From Lycium barbarum (Eukaryota > Streptophyta > Magnoliopsida > Solanales > Solanaceae), in NCBI RefSeq assembly GCF_019175385.1, contig NC_083348.1:49560950-49624949 (forward strand): a stretch of DNA of 64,000 nucleotides, written 5' to 3'. The stretch's first letter is position 1. Every line of letters begins with the position of its first letter. Shown here piece after piece: positions 36,271 to 48,163 of the stretch. The notes under the pieces are model-generated. The model was not told the origin of the DNA. It made no database searches and saw nothing but the letters and a program-made list of their open reading frames with translations. The position numbers were made by a program, and so were the translations under genes.

Positions 36271-38055
36271 GGCCAAAACCCCTCATTTTTCACCCAATAA
36301 TTCCTAAAAACACTTAGCAATATGTGAGAGCATATATACTACATAAAACTGAGGATTTTGAGTAATTTCAAGTGACGGAATATTAATCGAGGTCCGGATA
36401 ACGTATAGTTGCGATTATAGTATTGTCTTGTGATGGAGTTGGCTTGGATTTAAGGTGAATATTGAATATATTGTTTCTCTAGCAAGGACAAGGTATGAAT
36501 CTTCCCTTATTGATATTGATTTCGGTTTATTTACGAAGATAGAGTTATTAAATGATCGTATAATAAACTGTTGATGGAGAAATTGGATAAACATCGTGTG
36601 GGATGTTTATGGAGTATTTTGGTGTTGATATTGTTGTTGTTGATGTTGGTATTGTTGTTGTTGTTGTTGGTTGCTGGATTGTGATTTCGGGCTAGGCATA
36701 GAAATAGGGGAGATGCTGCCCAAATTTCGGCAGATCCTAAATGGATTTAAATTAAAGGCTTAAGACGAGCGTACGATGACGAGCCTAACAATAGTATGAA
36801 TGATTTTATATGTAGATTACGAGACTGAGAACGATTTAAATTAGATTGCAACACAGGTGGTAGGGTGGAAGGTCGGGAAGTCAGTTTCCAGGTATGTTAA
36901 GGCTGTTCCTTTCTTTATTTTGTCATGATCTATGACAAGTGCGAAACGTAGTGATATCCATAATGAATCTACTCCTAGATATAGGAGTTCACGTTCTTGT
37001 GTTGGTATTGGTGTCGTTCATATCCCGAGTTCCTTGACTTCTTAATCCCGAAGGGGCATCCATAAGTTGTATGTTTCCATAATGGTGTCTAAATCCTGAA
37101 AGGGGCGTTCATAAGGCTTCTTTGTTCATATGCATTTCATATTTGATTTTTAAGTCTCGAAGGAGACAAATGAAAAGGGGAAGAAGTTCCCATTTTGAAC
37201 TAAAAGTCGCTCTGAAGGGAGTCTTTTAATGTTTTACAAAGATTATTATGCATTTGCACATTTATATATGTATCACATGTCTTATGGGAAAGAGGGAAAT
37301 GGATAAGGCATTATGTACGCAAGCCACCAGATCAGCTGCTACACGATGATTATGATGCCCGAAGGGGCTGCCCGATGGGGTCATTATGCTATTATGCCCG
37401 AAGGGGCTACGAGCAGGGAGAAGGCATGGATTATATACATATATACTCATGATGTAGTAAAGTTTCATATGCACATACATGATTCGTAGTGTTGGTTCCA
37501 GGTACAGATTGAGTCTCCTACCCCTTTATCATTCGAGTTGAGCTATATTGTTTGAGTTCCACCATACATACTCGGTACATTATCCGTACTAACTCTCCTA
37601 TCGTTCGGGGGGCTACATTCATGCCTGCAGGTATAGATAGATAGGCAGACGATCTAGCTCGATAGGACTTCCCCCCAGCTGTTGCCGGTGCGCTACTCTT
37701 GATCCGGAGTTACGGTCTATTTTGGGTATGCTATTTTGAGACATATATGAATGTATATCATACATAGGTATGGCAGGGCCCTGTCCCGTCCTTTCTACAG
37801 CTTTCTAATCCGTTAGAGGTCTGTAGACAGTGGTACGTAGTTAGTATGTGATGTAGCGGCCTTGTCGGCCCGAACTGTTCTTTTCAGTATATATGTATAT
37901 GTGTATGCGTATTGGCACAAATGGTTGGTAGATCTTAATGTTGTTCTGACATGAGTTTTATGGGCCACCCAATTATTTAATGATGTTCAGGCACAAGTAT
38001 AGGGGTGCTTGGTCAGGCACTCGTCATGACTCAGCGGTTGGGTTGTGACAACTCC

Positions 38056-38407
38056 GATATGAGCTGAGCTTGGTATTGTTGTTTGGTTGTGGCTTGTTTT
38101 CTTACTATGATTTATTCGTGGTAATGTGATAGGTGTCTATGTGTGGCACAATTGCATTTTGATAGATTCTCATTGACATTAATATCGTTTATGAATTCAT
38201 ACTCATATACTTGGATCGAGTTACGTGCCGCAACATATATATATACATATATTGGATCGGGTTGCACGTTCTGCTACATATACATATATTGGACCAGGTT
38301 TCACATTCCACAACATATATATACATATATTGGACAGGGTTGCATGTTTCGCAACATACATTTATTGGATCGGGTTGCACGTTCCACAATATATATATGT
38401 ATGTATG

Positions 38408-38475
<68 letters not shown>

Positions 38476-39076
38476 CAGACTGTTTGCCGCAATAGGTACA
38501 TGAGCTTCGCAGGTCCCCCATGGGTCATGGCTGTCGAGGCGTGGAGGTATTCTGCCCGGAGCATGTGTGTATCATTGCATTGCATTGCACATGCATTCAT
38601 AATACATCCATCCGCATCTCTGATTTGGTTGTTGTACTTATTGTATTGCATGATGCGTTTTCGTATTGATTTCCTTAGTTGATTAATGACTTGAGTTGTC
38701 GTGTGCCTTATTAATATATACTTGGGAATTGATGGACTCAAGGATTAGAGACTTTCTCCTAGGCTATGACTTGAGCATGAAGATCTATTGTTGGTTGTAC
38801 TGGGGTTTGTGGTCATTCTGAGGAATGATGGGAAATTTTGCAGATTTGTGTTTAGGTGCTTCGCCATAGGCTATGATTCGGCTATTTGATCCTTCTGTAC
38901 TTGAGTTCTTATTCTTGGATTGTGTTGTGTCTATACTTGATTGTGAACATGTCTATTCTTCAGTCTCTTCCTTTATATATTTTAGCTAACTGTTGTTGGC
39001 CTATGATGCCTGCTCAGTACGTGTTGTTTGTACTGATGCTACCTTGCTACACTCTTTTTTAGAGTGTAGAGGTTCT
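38056..39076 (+). repeat. RLG-8 left LTR, middle segment
   Basis: Aligns with 46769-47720 of the right LTR. Carries the ~42-bp minisatellite (38212-38475). Confidence 0.85.
38212..38475 (+). repeat. ~42-bp minisatellite plus (TA)n in RLG-8 left LTR
   Basis: Five to six units of TTGGATCGGGTTGCACGTTC with CGCAACATATATATACATA, followed by a TA run (about 38412-38470). The homologous array in the right LTR is 46922-47115 and lacks the long TA run. Confidence 0.8.
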
Positions 39077-39520
39077 TAATGGCTCATTATGTGCGTTTTG
39101 AACATTTTACCCCTGTTGATCCATTCTTGAGACTTTAAGCGAGTCTAGTGAAACAAAGGATTTAGAATCCTTAAGTGAAAGTATTTGACCAATAGTTGAA
39201 TTTTGGGTAAACAGATCCTTTTTCAAAATTCCATAGACTCCGTGAGGTTTGGAGGGTCGATTAGGAATTTGTGGGGTAGATGATTCGGTTCTCGAGGCAT
39301 TTCGTTGCGTTTTGGGTACTTGGTTGGAAACTTATTTTATTTCGCTTGGGAATTGACTTGGTAAATTAGGCGTCTGTTGTAAATTCTGAGGCCACGGGTG
39401 AATTCGTAGCTTATTTTTATGTGTGTGTGCATATCTGGTTTGTGTATGTAGGGCCTCGGATTGATGTCGGGATTTCGGTAAAGACTTGTGAAAACCAGAT
39501 TATTGCTTGTTCTGGTGTGA

Positions 39521-39643
39521 CCGCCATAGCGAGGTCTCGATCGCTATAGCGAGAAGCTAGCATTTAATGATTATCCACCATGGCGGATGGTCTGGTCACC
39601 ATGGCAAGACCGCCATGGTGATCTTTGCGACCGCCGTGGCGGA
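39521..39643 (+). repeat. CCGCCATGGCGG / CGCTATAGCG palindrome cluster
   Basis: Seven or so units in 120 bases: CCGCCATAGCG, TCGCTATAGCGA, CCACCATGGCGG, CACCATGGCAAG, CCGCCATGGTG and CCGCCGTGGCGG. It occupies the same zone of the LTR as the RLG-8 GTAGCGGAC repeats. Confidence 0.75.
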
Positions 39644-40454
39644 ATGACGGGAACCAAATCACATTTTTTCTCGTAAGTTCGAATTTATTAGTAAATACAC
39701 TTCTAAAACCTATCCTAAGAGCTTAGAGAGACGATTACTGAAGAACTTGGGGCAATCATCCTTGAAGGTAAGTTCTAAAAATGGTGGGTTGAAGACCTAG
39801 AATTCTAAATCATGAAACCTTAGCTTGAATTGGTTAATATTGTTTAATTCACTGTTTATATCATCTAAAAGTGTAGGTTAACACCTTCCAGGATGGAATT
39901 GTTCTAATAAATTCAAGAATCTATTTTGAGACTTAGGGTTTCACCTAAATTTGGGGGTTTTGACTAAATTATGGAATTGGAGGGTCTAAAGTGATTAGAA
40001 ACCCATGAATTTGAGGATTATAATTGTTGGGAGTAAGGGTAGGGTAATCTCACCTTTAATTTCTGATTTTACCCATTTGATTCGTTAGGGGTATTTTGGG
40101 TACTTTTGCCCAAATTGATTCTTCTTCCAATTAGATGGTCTATTACTTACTTAGCATTGCTCTTGCTAGACTTTGAGCATTCTGAGGCATTACGCAGGGG
40201 GAAAGCTCAAGTGGAGTAGCTCGCGTTCTTGTTCTGCATTCGAGGTAGGTTACTACGTACTTGAGTTAGACTTTGGTTAGTAGATTGTACGTATAGTAGA
40301 ATTGATGGGAGAAAGCATGATTAGGCTTTCGGCCATGAAATTTGGTTGGATATTACTTAGGTTGGTATGACTTCTGATTATGTGGGCTTGTCGCCATTAC
40401 TTTATGTATTGAACCATGAGGTGTATTTGTTGTGTTATTGGAACGAAGGGGTTG

Positions 40455-40455
<1 letters not shown>

Positions 40456-40545
<90 letters not shown>

Positions 40546-40552
40546 TACATAC

Positions 40553-40600
<48 letters not shown>
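40456..40600. repeat. (TA)n then (CA)n microsatellite
   Basis: About 40 TA repeats (40456-40537) followed by CA/TACA repeats to 40600. Frames of Tyr-Ile repeats over this are artefacts. Confidence 0.95.
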
Positions 40601-40603
<3 letters not shown>

Positions 40604-41581
40604 TTCGTGTTGATTGAGATAGCTTGTATGATTCATAATGTTATCGAGTAGATCTATTTGAGACTTGTTATGGCTTATGGCATTGTGACTTGCACTTCCT
40701 TGGCATTGGCATTATCGATTGACCATGCTTATATTGGAGTGGTGCTTGATATTGGGTTCTAGACTTGAACCATATCCTGAGATCCATTGTGGTATACAGA
40801 CATATATATTAGGCACATTTGACAGGGGGTGAGGATGTGGCCTAGTTGTGGCTCGTGATCCGAGGTCAGTTCCGGAGCAAGTGATACATGGACACCATAG
40901 GTCCTCCACGGGTCATGACTATCATATGAACAAGGCATTTAACATGTGTGTACTGTTGAGATACTTGTCATTGATTGCATTGCATTGAACATCATCTTAT
41001 TCCTATGACTCATTGTTAATCGGTATTGTTGATATTGTTGTTGTTGTGGTTGTGTTGTTGCGCCTGTCTATTTATCTTGTCGGTTTTACGAATGTATGCA
41101 TGATACTAATCTTAGTCGGCTTATGATATCTATCGGTACATAGTGTTTACTACCTTGTTGAACCCCTTTTTAGTGCAGATTGCGTTCCGGAGTCGTCTTC
41201 TAGACCTCGCATCTAGCCTGAGGCTACTTCCTGACCAGATCTGAGGGTGAGCTCCTATCCATGCCATGCCGCCTGAAGATCTCTCCTTATTTGATGTCTA
41301 TTCCATTTCTAGACATTATTGTTATATTCAGACACTTATGTATTTCTTAGACATTATTTTGGTTAGAGTCCTTGTACGATGACTTTCAAATTTTAGGTTG
41401 TAATATGTAGTATTCCGCACTTATTTACTATCTATGGCATGACTTAGACATATTATTATTGATTCTGTTGTTCCTTAGGTTTTAATTGGATAAATGAATG
41501 ATTAATTGTTTAAGGGGATCGTTCGCCCACTAGGGGGTTTAATATGGGTGCTATCACGATGGATTGGGTCATGACAATTCT

Positions 41582-41979
41582 ATTTCTAATCCTCGAGAGT
41601 GTTTCTCGAGACAGTGTTGTTGGAGACTTAGGGTGAGCTACTGCCAGATATGTAGCCCGAGTTTACATTCTTCGTATACTTGTCATCTATTTTCAGACAT
41701 TATTCCTTTTGATGTTATGAGCCTTGTATGGTGGCATTCAGATAGTTCTTGTTATATATTCTGACCAATGTGTTTATTAATAGCTCGTGTGCTGACTTAG
41801 ACCAGATACCTTGGGTAGAAGATGTATTCTGCACTTATTCTCTTTTAATTGATATTGAGATTTAATATTATTTACATTATTCTTCTGCATTTATAGTTGT
41901 ATTTTGGGTAAGGGAAGGATTGCCTACCAAGGTGGGAAACGGTAGGTGCCCGCATGACTAAGCAATTTTGGTCATGACA
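41582..41979 (+). repeat. RLG-8 left LTR, last segment
   Basis: Aligns with 47726-48163 of the right LTR and ends GGTCATGACA, next to the primer site. Confidence 0.85.
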
Positions 41980-41982
41980 AGT

Positions 41983-41995
41983 TGGTATCAGAGCC
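41983..41995 (+). other. Primer binding site of RLG-8
   Basis: TGGTATCAGAGCC three bases after the LTR end, the usual complement of initiator tRNA-Met. It confirms the plus orientation. Confidence 0.9.
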
Positions 41996-44900
41996 CTAGG
42001 TTACCCGTTCTATAAGTACAATAGCATGTCTAGTTGAGTCTTGCAAATCGGTACGATGAGCTCCGTACCTATCTACGAGAGGCTATAGGACATTTAGGAA
42101 ACTAGAAATTCTTTCATTCCTTCGTGCTACTTCATTCAAATTGGTATCTAGTCGATTCCAATTGGTATCTGAACATCCTTGTCTTATTGTCTCACGAATG
42201 GTGGAAAATTGATCTTAAATTCTTATGTGATTGGTTTTTTTTTGAAGTGTTATGGTATGGTACGAGATGCGTCATCCTGATTCGGACGCGTGACCAAGTT
42301 CAGTTTCTAGCTATGGCTTGAGGATTCAGTTGTGTGGGGTCGTGGTTAGACTCGTTTATTGTGGGGGTTTCTTGATAAATGGGAGAGATGGTATAGAGGG
42401 TCACATGATCTCCATGTTTTTAACGTTGGGTTGCTCGGAAGTCGCAAAAGTGCATTTATGGCTTAACAAGAATGATTTGTTCGAGGTATGATTAGTTTGG
42501 GAAAAGTTTCAACATCATGAAGGTATCATGATGGTTTACGTGGCACAGGTGTACCAATGGCAAGTCAACGATTCAGCAGTGACCGTGTATTAGATGTCGA
42601 TATGCGAGGACGAGTGTAAGTTTGGTAAGGACCATCGGATTTGGCAAAAAGGATAAAGACCACGTGTAATAAAGAAGAGAAGTTAAGAATAAGGACATGA
42701 AAGATGACTTTTTTAGGAAACATGTAGCCAATTATGATTTCTTAAGGTATTTTGGTATGAGTTCTTTTCGTGATAATGGGACGGTGGCGTAAGAAAGAGG
42801 ATTTGGATAGATTAATCTCCGTTATTAAGAAGGGAAAAATTAGTATCTACCTTGTTTGTTAGGATAAGGTTGCACTTGGAACGAGGGTGGATTTCGTGTT
42901 CGGTCGTGAAAAGTTAAGTTGGACTTCAACGTGACTATATGGTAGTGGTTTGTGGGTTCTTCCAGGAAAGTGGTTATCGGCTCTAGATTGCAAAGCAAGG
43001 TTACTTGTGATGAGTGAAGACTTAAGATATTGGGTAGCTGTGGTCTTGGTCCTCCTGTAAAGGGTATGTTCACTGGGTCTTCGTGTTTAGAGGAATGGTA
43101 AGGATATTGTGGAATTAAGAGATAGTTGATTTGAGAATTATGTTGCGGTCATACATGGTAGGATAGACATAAGGGTTCAGTGTTGAGTTGGTATAATGGG
43201 TTATGCTATGGGCCAATGGGAGCCAATGGTTGACTAATAAGGATGACTCTAGTATTGGACAAGTGCAATGTTTTAGTACTTAAAAAGCTTAGTATTGCTA
43301 CTCGGTTGAGTTGATCGAATGAAAGAGATAATCGTGCCAATGATTAGAGGGGTTTTGTTCGACAATTGGGACTTCGAAGTGGTAAATCAATGATGAGGTT
43401 TGAATTAATTCGAGTTGTGGAGAACATGTCAGAATTTGAGTTAAGGGAATTTGAGTAAAGGCACCTTGGTGGAGATACATGAAGACATTAGTAGGACTGT
43501 GTATGTGATACGCTGAATTTAGAGAGTATTCAGTTTAGAGTTAAGTGAGTTAAGGAAACTCTAATGTGTAGAGTATGTGGCCTACTACTATCTCCAGGAT
43601 TGACTCGGCTAGTTTTCAAGACTTTTGATTATGCGGTATTCTATTGAGTGGGTTTGAGAAATGGTTAAATGGTGATGATGATTGTGATCTAATTAGAAGT
43701 TGAGGAATTGAAAAGTCAAGAAAAGGTATAGTTGATCAAGAATCGGTAAGAATAAGGTACATCTGCGAAAATTACTTGGGACTATATAGTTTGTGGTGTT
43801 TTTGTCTTGCATAATTCAGATGAGGTATGATTGTTGAGTAAGCTTAAAGAAAGAAGTCTATAGAAATGGACTAAGTGATATGATGAAGTTCCGTGAGGCT
43901 TCGTGATCAGCAATTAGTGAGAAGAAAATTTCGGGTAACCGACATGTTAAGGCTTATAGAAGTAGCTTGATTGGTACACAGTTGGGTAATTTTGTAACAC
44001 TCTTCAATGGATGAGTTAGTGTGGTTTAAGAGAAAGGAATTGTGGAAATCCTTATTAGGTGAGGGCTAGAGTTATATTTTCAAGATGAGACCGTATTCAT
44101 GGTAGTGTATTATATTTCAAATAATATTGATTGGATAGCTTGGTTGCACACTGTTGGATATTAAGGACTTGGGAGTAGTTTCTTCAGGGTTAGAGTGGTG
44201 GTTGTAAGATTTGATACTTTTGGAATTGTTATGGGCATATCGAGGTGTTGCAGTGAGAGATTCGATGGGTAAAGGAGTATGATATGAGGCTACAGATTGT
44301 GTGTCGAAAATTTTGGGGTTGTATCAGATTAGTGTATCGAGTAAAGGTTGAGAAACATAAAGGTTGCAATCATAAGGTATAGTTTTTCGGTACTAAGTTG
44401 TCAGCTTGGATAGGACTTAGCTTTTGGAATCGAGGGTGACAGACATGATCGATTTTGCATGAGGAAAGGATTAGAATCTGCCGCCACAGACGTGTGGTAG
44501 GACTGTGATTGGTTTTGGAAAGTTGGAGTCAGTTCCAGCGACTATTGGTGTTATTCAGGGGTTGTGCATTCATTTGAGCTCAGAATTGTTCGATTAGAGC
44601 TTGATGGACCATGTTTATATTTCCAGGTGGACTTATGCGGTTCAGTAAATCACCTTCACGAATTCGATGAGTTTCAGTTCATATTTGAGGTATGACAGGT
44701 GTACCGACATTTATCGAGTTTGCGAGTGGACTTGATGATATTTTATTGAGAGCAGGTATTCGGACAAGTATAATGGTTTACTCGGTACTTGGTAATGATT
44801 TGAGGAGGTACCATGGTTGCGAGAGGTCTTTATAGTGATTAGATGGTTTCCTACGAACTTGGCCCGGTGAGGTACTCGGTGGTATGCTTCATGTATTATG

Positions 44901-45476
44901 ATTTGAAGGTCTAAGAAGACTTGGGACTAGCAAAGTCAGCTGTGAGTAAGATCAGTTAGATGGAATTACTTAGAATTGCTTCGATAGAGCAAGGATTCTT
45001 TTTTGGAAAAAGTAAGTCATGGTTTCAGGCTTGTGTATATATGTTTCTAAGAAATGATGGTGTGAAGAAAGGCTTTAGAAGTGTGAAAGAAGGTCAGCGG
45101 AATCAGAATAATTTACCGGTTCAGAGTGGGCTATGATTGTGTCCATATCCAAAGGTTTGTGTTGCTTTGAGGAATGTTTGTGGGGCCTATCGATCGCGTT
45201 CAGAGTTATGATTATATAGAATAAGAGAATTCTAACAAAGGCAGTTCTTATATTCAGGGATCAGCTGTGAGAGAAGTTCGAGTATGGAAATATGGAAATT
45301 GGGTCTTTTAGCTAAGTTAGAGGAAGTTTTGACCGATAAAGTGAGCGGGTAGTGATTTTGGCGTACTTTGTGTTGTGGAGGCTTCCGTGTTGTTTTATTA
45401 AAGATTTCTTGGTTACCATCAGCTTCGTACTCTCATTCTTCGTTCGAGGACGAACAATTATTTAATTGCTAGCTGA
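41996..45476 (+). other. RLG-8 interior, non-coding
   Basis: About 3.5 kb. A short stretch near 42029-42100 (ATGTCTAGTTGAGTCTTG and GACATTTAGGA) matches the untranslated leader fragment kept in RLG-2, so the 5' end is Tekay-like. Beyond that I find no knuckle, RT, RNase H or integrase motif in either strand, and no frame over about 80 codons. Either it is a genuine LARD-type interior or a pol that has decayed beyond reading by eye. Confidence 0.6.
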
Positions 45477-46195
45477 TGTAACGACCCGTTTGGTCATTAT
45501 AGTGATTTTGACCCATTTACCCTTACAATAGCCTTGTTAGTATGATTTTGACCTGCGGGGACGAGCGACATGGTTTTCGAGGTCAACGGGCGAGTTCTAG
45601 TAGGATTTGTGGAATCTGGAGTCTTAAAATGGAAAACTGTTGACCAATAGTTGACTTTTGGGTAAACATGCCCATAATCGAATTCCAACAGTTCCATTAG
45701 GTCCAAAATGTGATTTATGAATTAGTGGAGTCATTGTTTGGTTCCCAAAGGGTTTGGGTGTGATTTGAGTCATTGGTGGAGAAACTAGTTAAGTTAAAGA
45801 GTTCGAGTTGACCATGGTCAACATCAGGTCAAAATGACCTCGTGTAGATGTCTTGAATGCTCTAACAAGTTCGTATGATGATTTTGGATTTGTCCGCAAG
45901 TTTTGGTGAGATTCCGAAGAGTTTTGGATGGATTTGGGTTGTGTTGCGCTCGTATTTGATGTTTTTACCGTAGTTTGTTTGTATATAAAGGGTACCATAT
46001 TGATCAAACGACCTTTATTTTGTATTTTAATTAAATCATTAGATTTGTATCGTAATTACAAATCCATAGCAAAAATAATTGTGTATTTCTCCTTCGTATG
46101 AGGAAGTTATGGCCATTTTATTGTGGACAGCTGTTGCTGTACCTGCTGAGTGCGCTGTAGCGGATTTCAGGTCCGCTGGGGTAGAAATCACTGTG

Positions 46196-46204
46196 TATAA
46201 AAAA
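46196..46204 (+). promoter_or_regulatory. TATA box of RLG-8 LTR
   Basis: TATAAAAAA here and TATAAAAAAA at 35181 in the left LTR, both 15-30 bases after the GTAGCGGA repeats. Inferred core promoter. Confidence 0.55.
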
Positions 46205-46921
46205 ATCAGACTGTGTTCATTTCGTATTTTGAGCATATCTTGAGTTCTAGATCTCCGTTTGAGGTGATTTTCATTGCATTGTTCTCGTCTCATGAGGGGA
46301 CGTTAATCATTTCAAGGCTCTCCGAAGATGAATGGCAAGGCTCATTTGGATTAGTTCATGGCACCTGTTCGGCATTGAGGTAGGTTACAACTTACCATAT
46401 GGTTAGACTTCGATTAGCAAAGCATATGTAGAGTTAGTGATTGTCGGAGAAAGCATGTTATGCCTTCGGGTATGAAGTAGGGATGGATTACCTAGGTTGG
46501 TACTGTTGTTTGATTGCGGGCTTGTCGCCTTGTTGTGATCTATTGGCGTGTTGCCACATGTGTGATATTAAACTTGATACGTAGTCGTCTTATCATGATT
46601 GTGAAATTCTTATCCCTCACTTATTGGGTATTATCTTGGATAGAGGAACGAACTTGACTTATTACTGATATCTAGAGATGTGTCCATGTGTGGCCCGATT
46701 GATATAAAATGTTGTCATTATTCATTTATATTATGCAGTGTACTCATTCTCATCTTTCATGATACTTGATATGAGCTGAGCTTGGTATTGTTGTTTGATT
46801 AAGGCTTGTTGCGTTTACTGTGATTTATTCGTGATATTATGATAGGTGTCCATGTGTGGCACGATTGGTATTGATAGATTCTTATTGGAATTAATATCAT
46901 TCATGCATTAATACTCATATA

Positions 46922-47115
46922 CTTGGATCGAGTTGCAGGCCATAACATATATATACATATATTGGATCGGGCTGCACGTTCCGTAACATATATTAGACCG
47001 GCTTGTACGTTCCGCAACATATATATACATATATTGGACCAGGTTGTACGTTCCACAACATATACATATGTTGGACCGGGTTGTACGTTCTGCATTATAT
47101 ATATTGAATCGGGTT
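46922..47115 (+). repeat. ~42-bp minisatellite in RLG-8 right LTR
   Basis: Five to six imperfect units of TTGGACCGGGTTGTACGTTC and CGCAACATATATATACATA. Homologous to 38212-38475. Confidence 0.8.
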
Positions 47116-47963
47116 GTACGCCACAGTAGGTACATAGACTTCGCCGGTCCCCCATAGGTCATGACTGTCAAGGCATGCAGGTATTCCGCTCGGAGCATGT
47201 GTGTATTATTACATTGCATTGCATCGCACGTGCATTCATATTATATCTATCCACATCTCTGATTTGGTTGTTTTACTTATTGTATTGCATGGAGCGTTTC
47301 CGTATTGATTTCCGTTGTTGATTATTGATTTGAATTGTCGTGTGCCTGATTAATACATACTTGGGAATTAATGGACTCGAGGATTAGAGACTTTCTCCTA
47401 GGCTATGATTTGAGGTTATGGAGATCTATTGTTACTTGTACTTGGGTTTGTGGTTATTCTAAGGAATCGTGGGAAATTTGGCTGACTTGTGATTAGGTGC
47501 TTCACCATAGGCTATGCATCGGGTATTTGATCCGTCCGTACTTGAGTTCTTACTCTTGGAATGTGTTGTGTCTATACTTGATTGTAAGCATGTCTATTCT
47601 TCAGTCTCTTCCTTTATATATTTTAGCTAACTGTTGTCGGCCTATGAGGCCTACTCAGTACGTGTTGTTTGTACTGACGCTACCTTGCCACACTACTTTT
47701 CTGGGAGTAGAGTGTGTGATAGGTTCTATTTCTGATCCTCGAGAGTGTTTGCCAAGATAGAGTTGTTCGAGACTTAGGATGAGCTACTTCCAGACCTACC
47801 GCCCGAGTTTCCATTCTTCGTATACTTGTTATCTATTTCCAGACAATATTCCTTCTGATGTTATAAGCCTTGTATGGAAACATTCAGATAGGTTTTGTTA
47901 TCTATATAGACCCATGTGTTTATTAGTAGCTCTTGTGTTAACTTAGACCGGATGCCTTGGGTA

Positions 47964-48041
47964 GAAGATGTATTCCGCACTTATTCTCTTTTAATTGTTA
48001 TTGAAGATGTATTCCGCACTTATTCTCTTTTAATTGTTATT
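47964..48041 (+). repeat. Exact 39-bp tandem duplication
   Basis: GAAGATGTATTCCGCACTTA and the following 19 bases occur twice in a row. The left LTR has one copy (41819 onward), so the duplication arose after insertion or in one strand of the source. Confidence 0.9.
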
Positions 48042-48163
48042 GAATTTTATTATTATTTACATTGTTATTCCGCATTTATAGTTGTATGTTGGGTAAGTGA
48101 AGGGTTCACCTACCAAGGTGGGTAACGGTAGGTGCCGCAGGACGAAGCAATTTTGGGTCAACA

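Larger units (their letters stand above)
35753..38050 (+). mobile_element. Solo LTR-9, Ty3-type
   Basis: 2298 bp from TGTTACACCCCGTAG to GGGTTGTGACA. Flanks ACTCT (35748-35752) and ACTCC (38051-38055) agree at 4 of 5. The uninterrupted right LTR of RLG-8 near 46764 shows the empty site. It contains TTCGCGAA-type repeats (36136-36227), a TATATAAG box at 36263, GTT/TTG microsatellites near 36630-36670 and repeated GCCCGAAGGGGCT units (37358-37408). No internal region. Confidence 0.88.
39077..41576 (+). mobile_element. Solo LTR-10, related to the RLG-8 LTR family
   Basis: About 2.5 kb from TAATGGCTCATTATG, whose first bases have decayed, to GATTGGGTCATGACA. The early part (TTTGACCAATAGTTGAATTTTGGGTAAAC) matches the RLG-8 LTR start region. 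Flanks are GTTCT (39072-39076) and ATTCT (41577-41581); the right RLG-8 LTR at about 47721-47732 (AGGTTCTATTTC) shows the empty site. It contains a CCATGGCGG cluster, a long TA run and a CA run. Confidence 0.8.
34432..48163 (+). mobile_element. RLG-8, LARD-like non-coding LTR element
   Basis: The left LTR starts TGTAACAACTAGTTTGGTC at 34432 and ends GTCATGACA at 41979. The right LTR is 45477-48163, starting TGTAACGACCCGTTTGG. With two nested solo LTRs removed the left LTR is about 2.74 kb, against 2.69 kb for the right. A primer site follows the left LTR. CGTTCGAGGACGAACAATTATTTAA stands upstream of the right LTR as in Tekay relatives, but the purine tract has decayed. The 3.5-kb interior has no gag or pol domain in any frame. 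I could not find a matching target duplication; the right end AACA is degenerate. Confidence 0.82.
45477..48163 (+). repeat. RLG-8 right LTR
   Basis: 2687 bp, uninterrupted. Has the palindrome remnant GTAGCGGATTTCAGGTCCGCT (46157-46177), TATAAAAAAATCAGA at 46196, the ~42-bp minisatellite 46922-47115, and an exact 39-bp tandem duplication (47964-48041) absent from the left LTR. Confidence 0.86.

Noticed and set aside
38143..38682. 179-codon frame with Tyr-Ile repeats, and similar frames at 40367-40651
   Set aside because: They are translations of TA and CA microsatellites inside LTRs.
41996..45476. Hidden host gene in the RLG-8 interior
   Set aside because: No frame over about 80 codons, no splice-supported exon pattern that I can defend, and both sides are retroelement LTRs.
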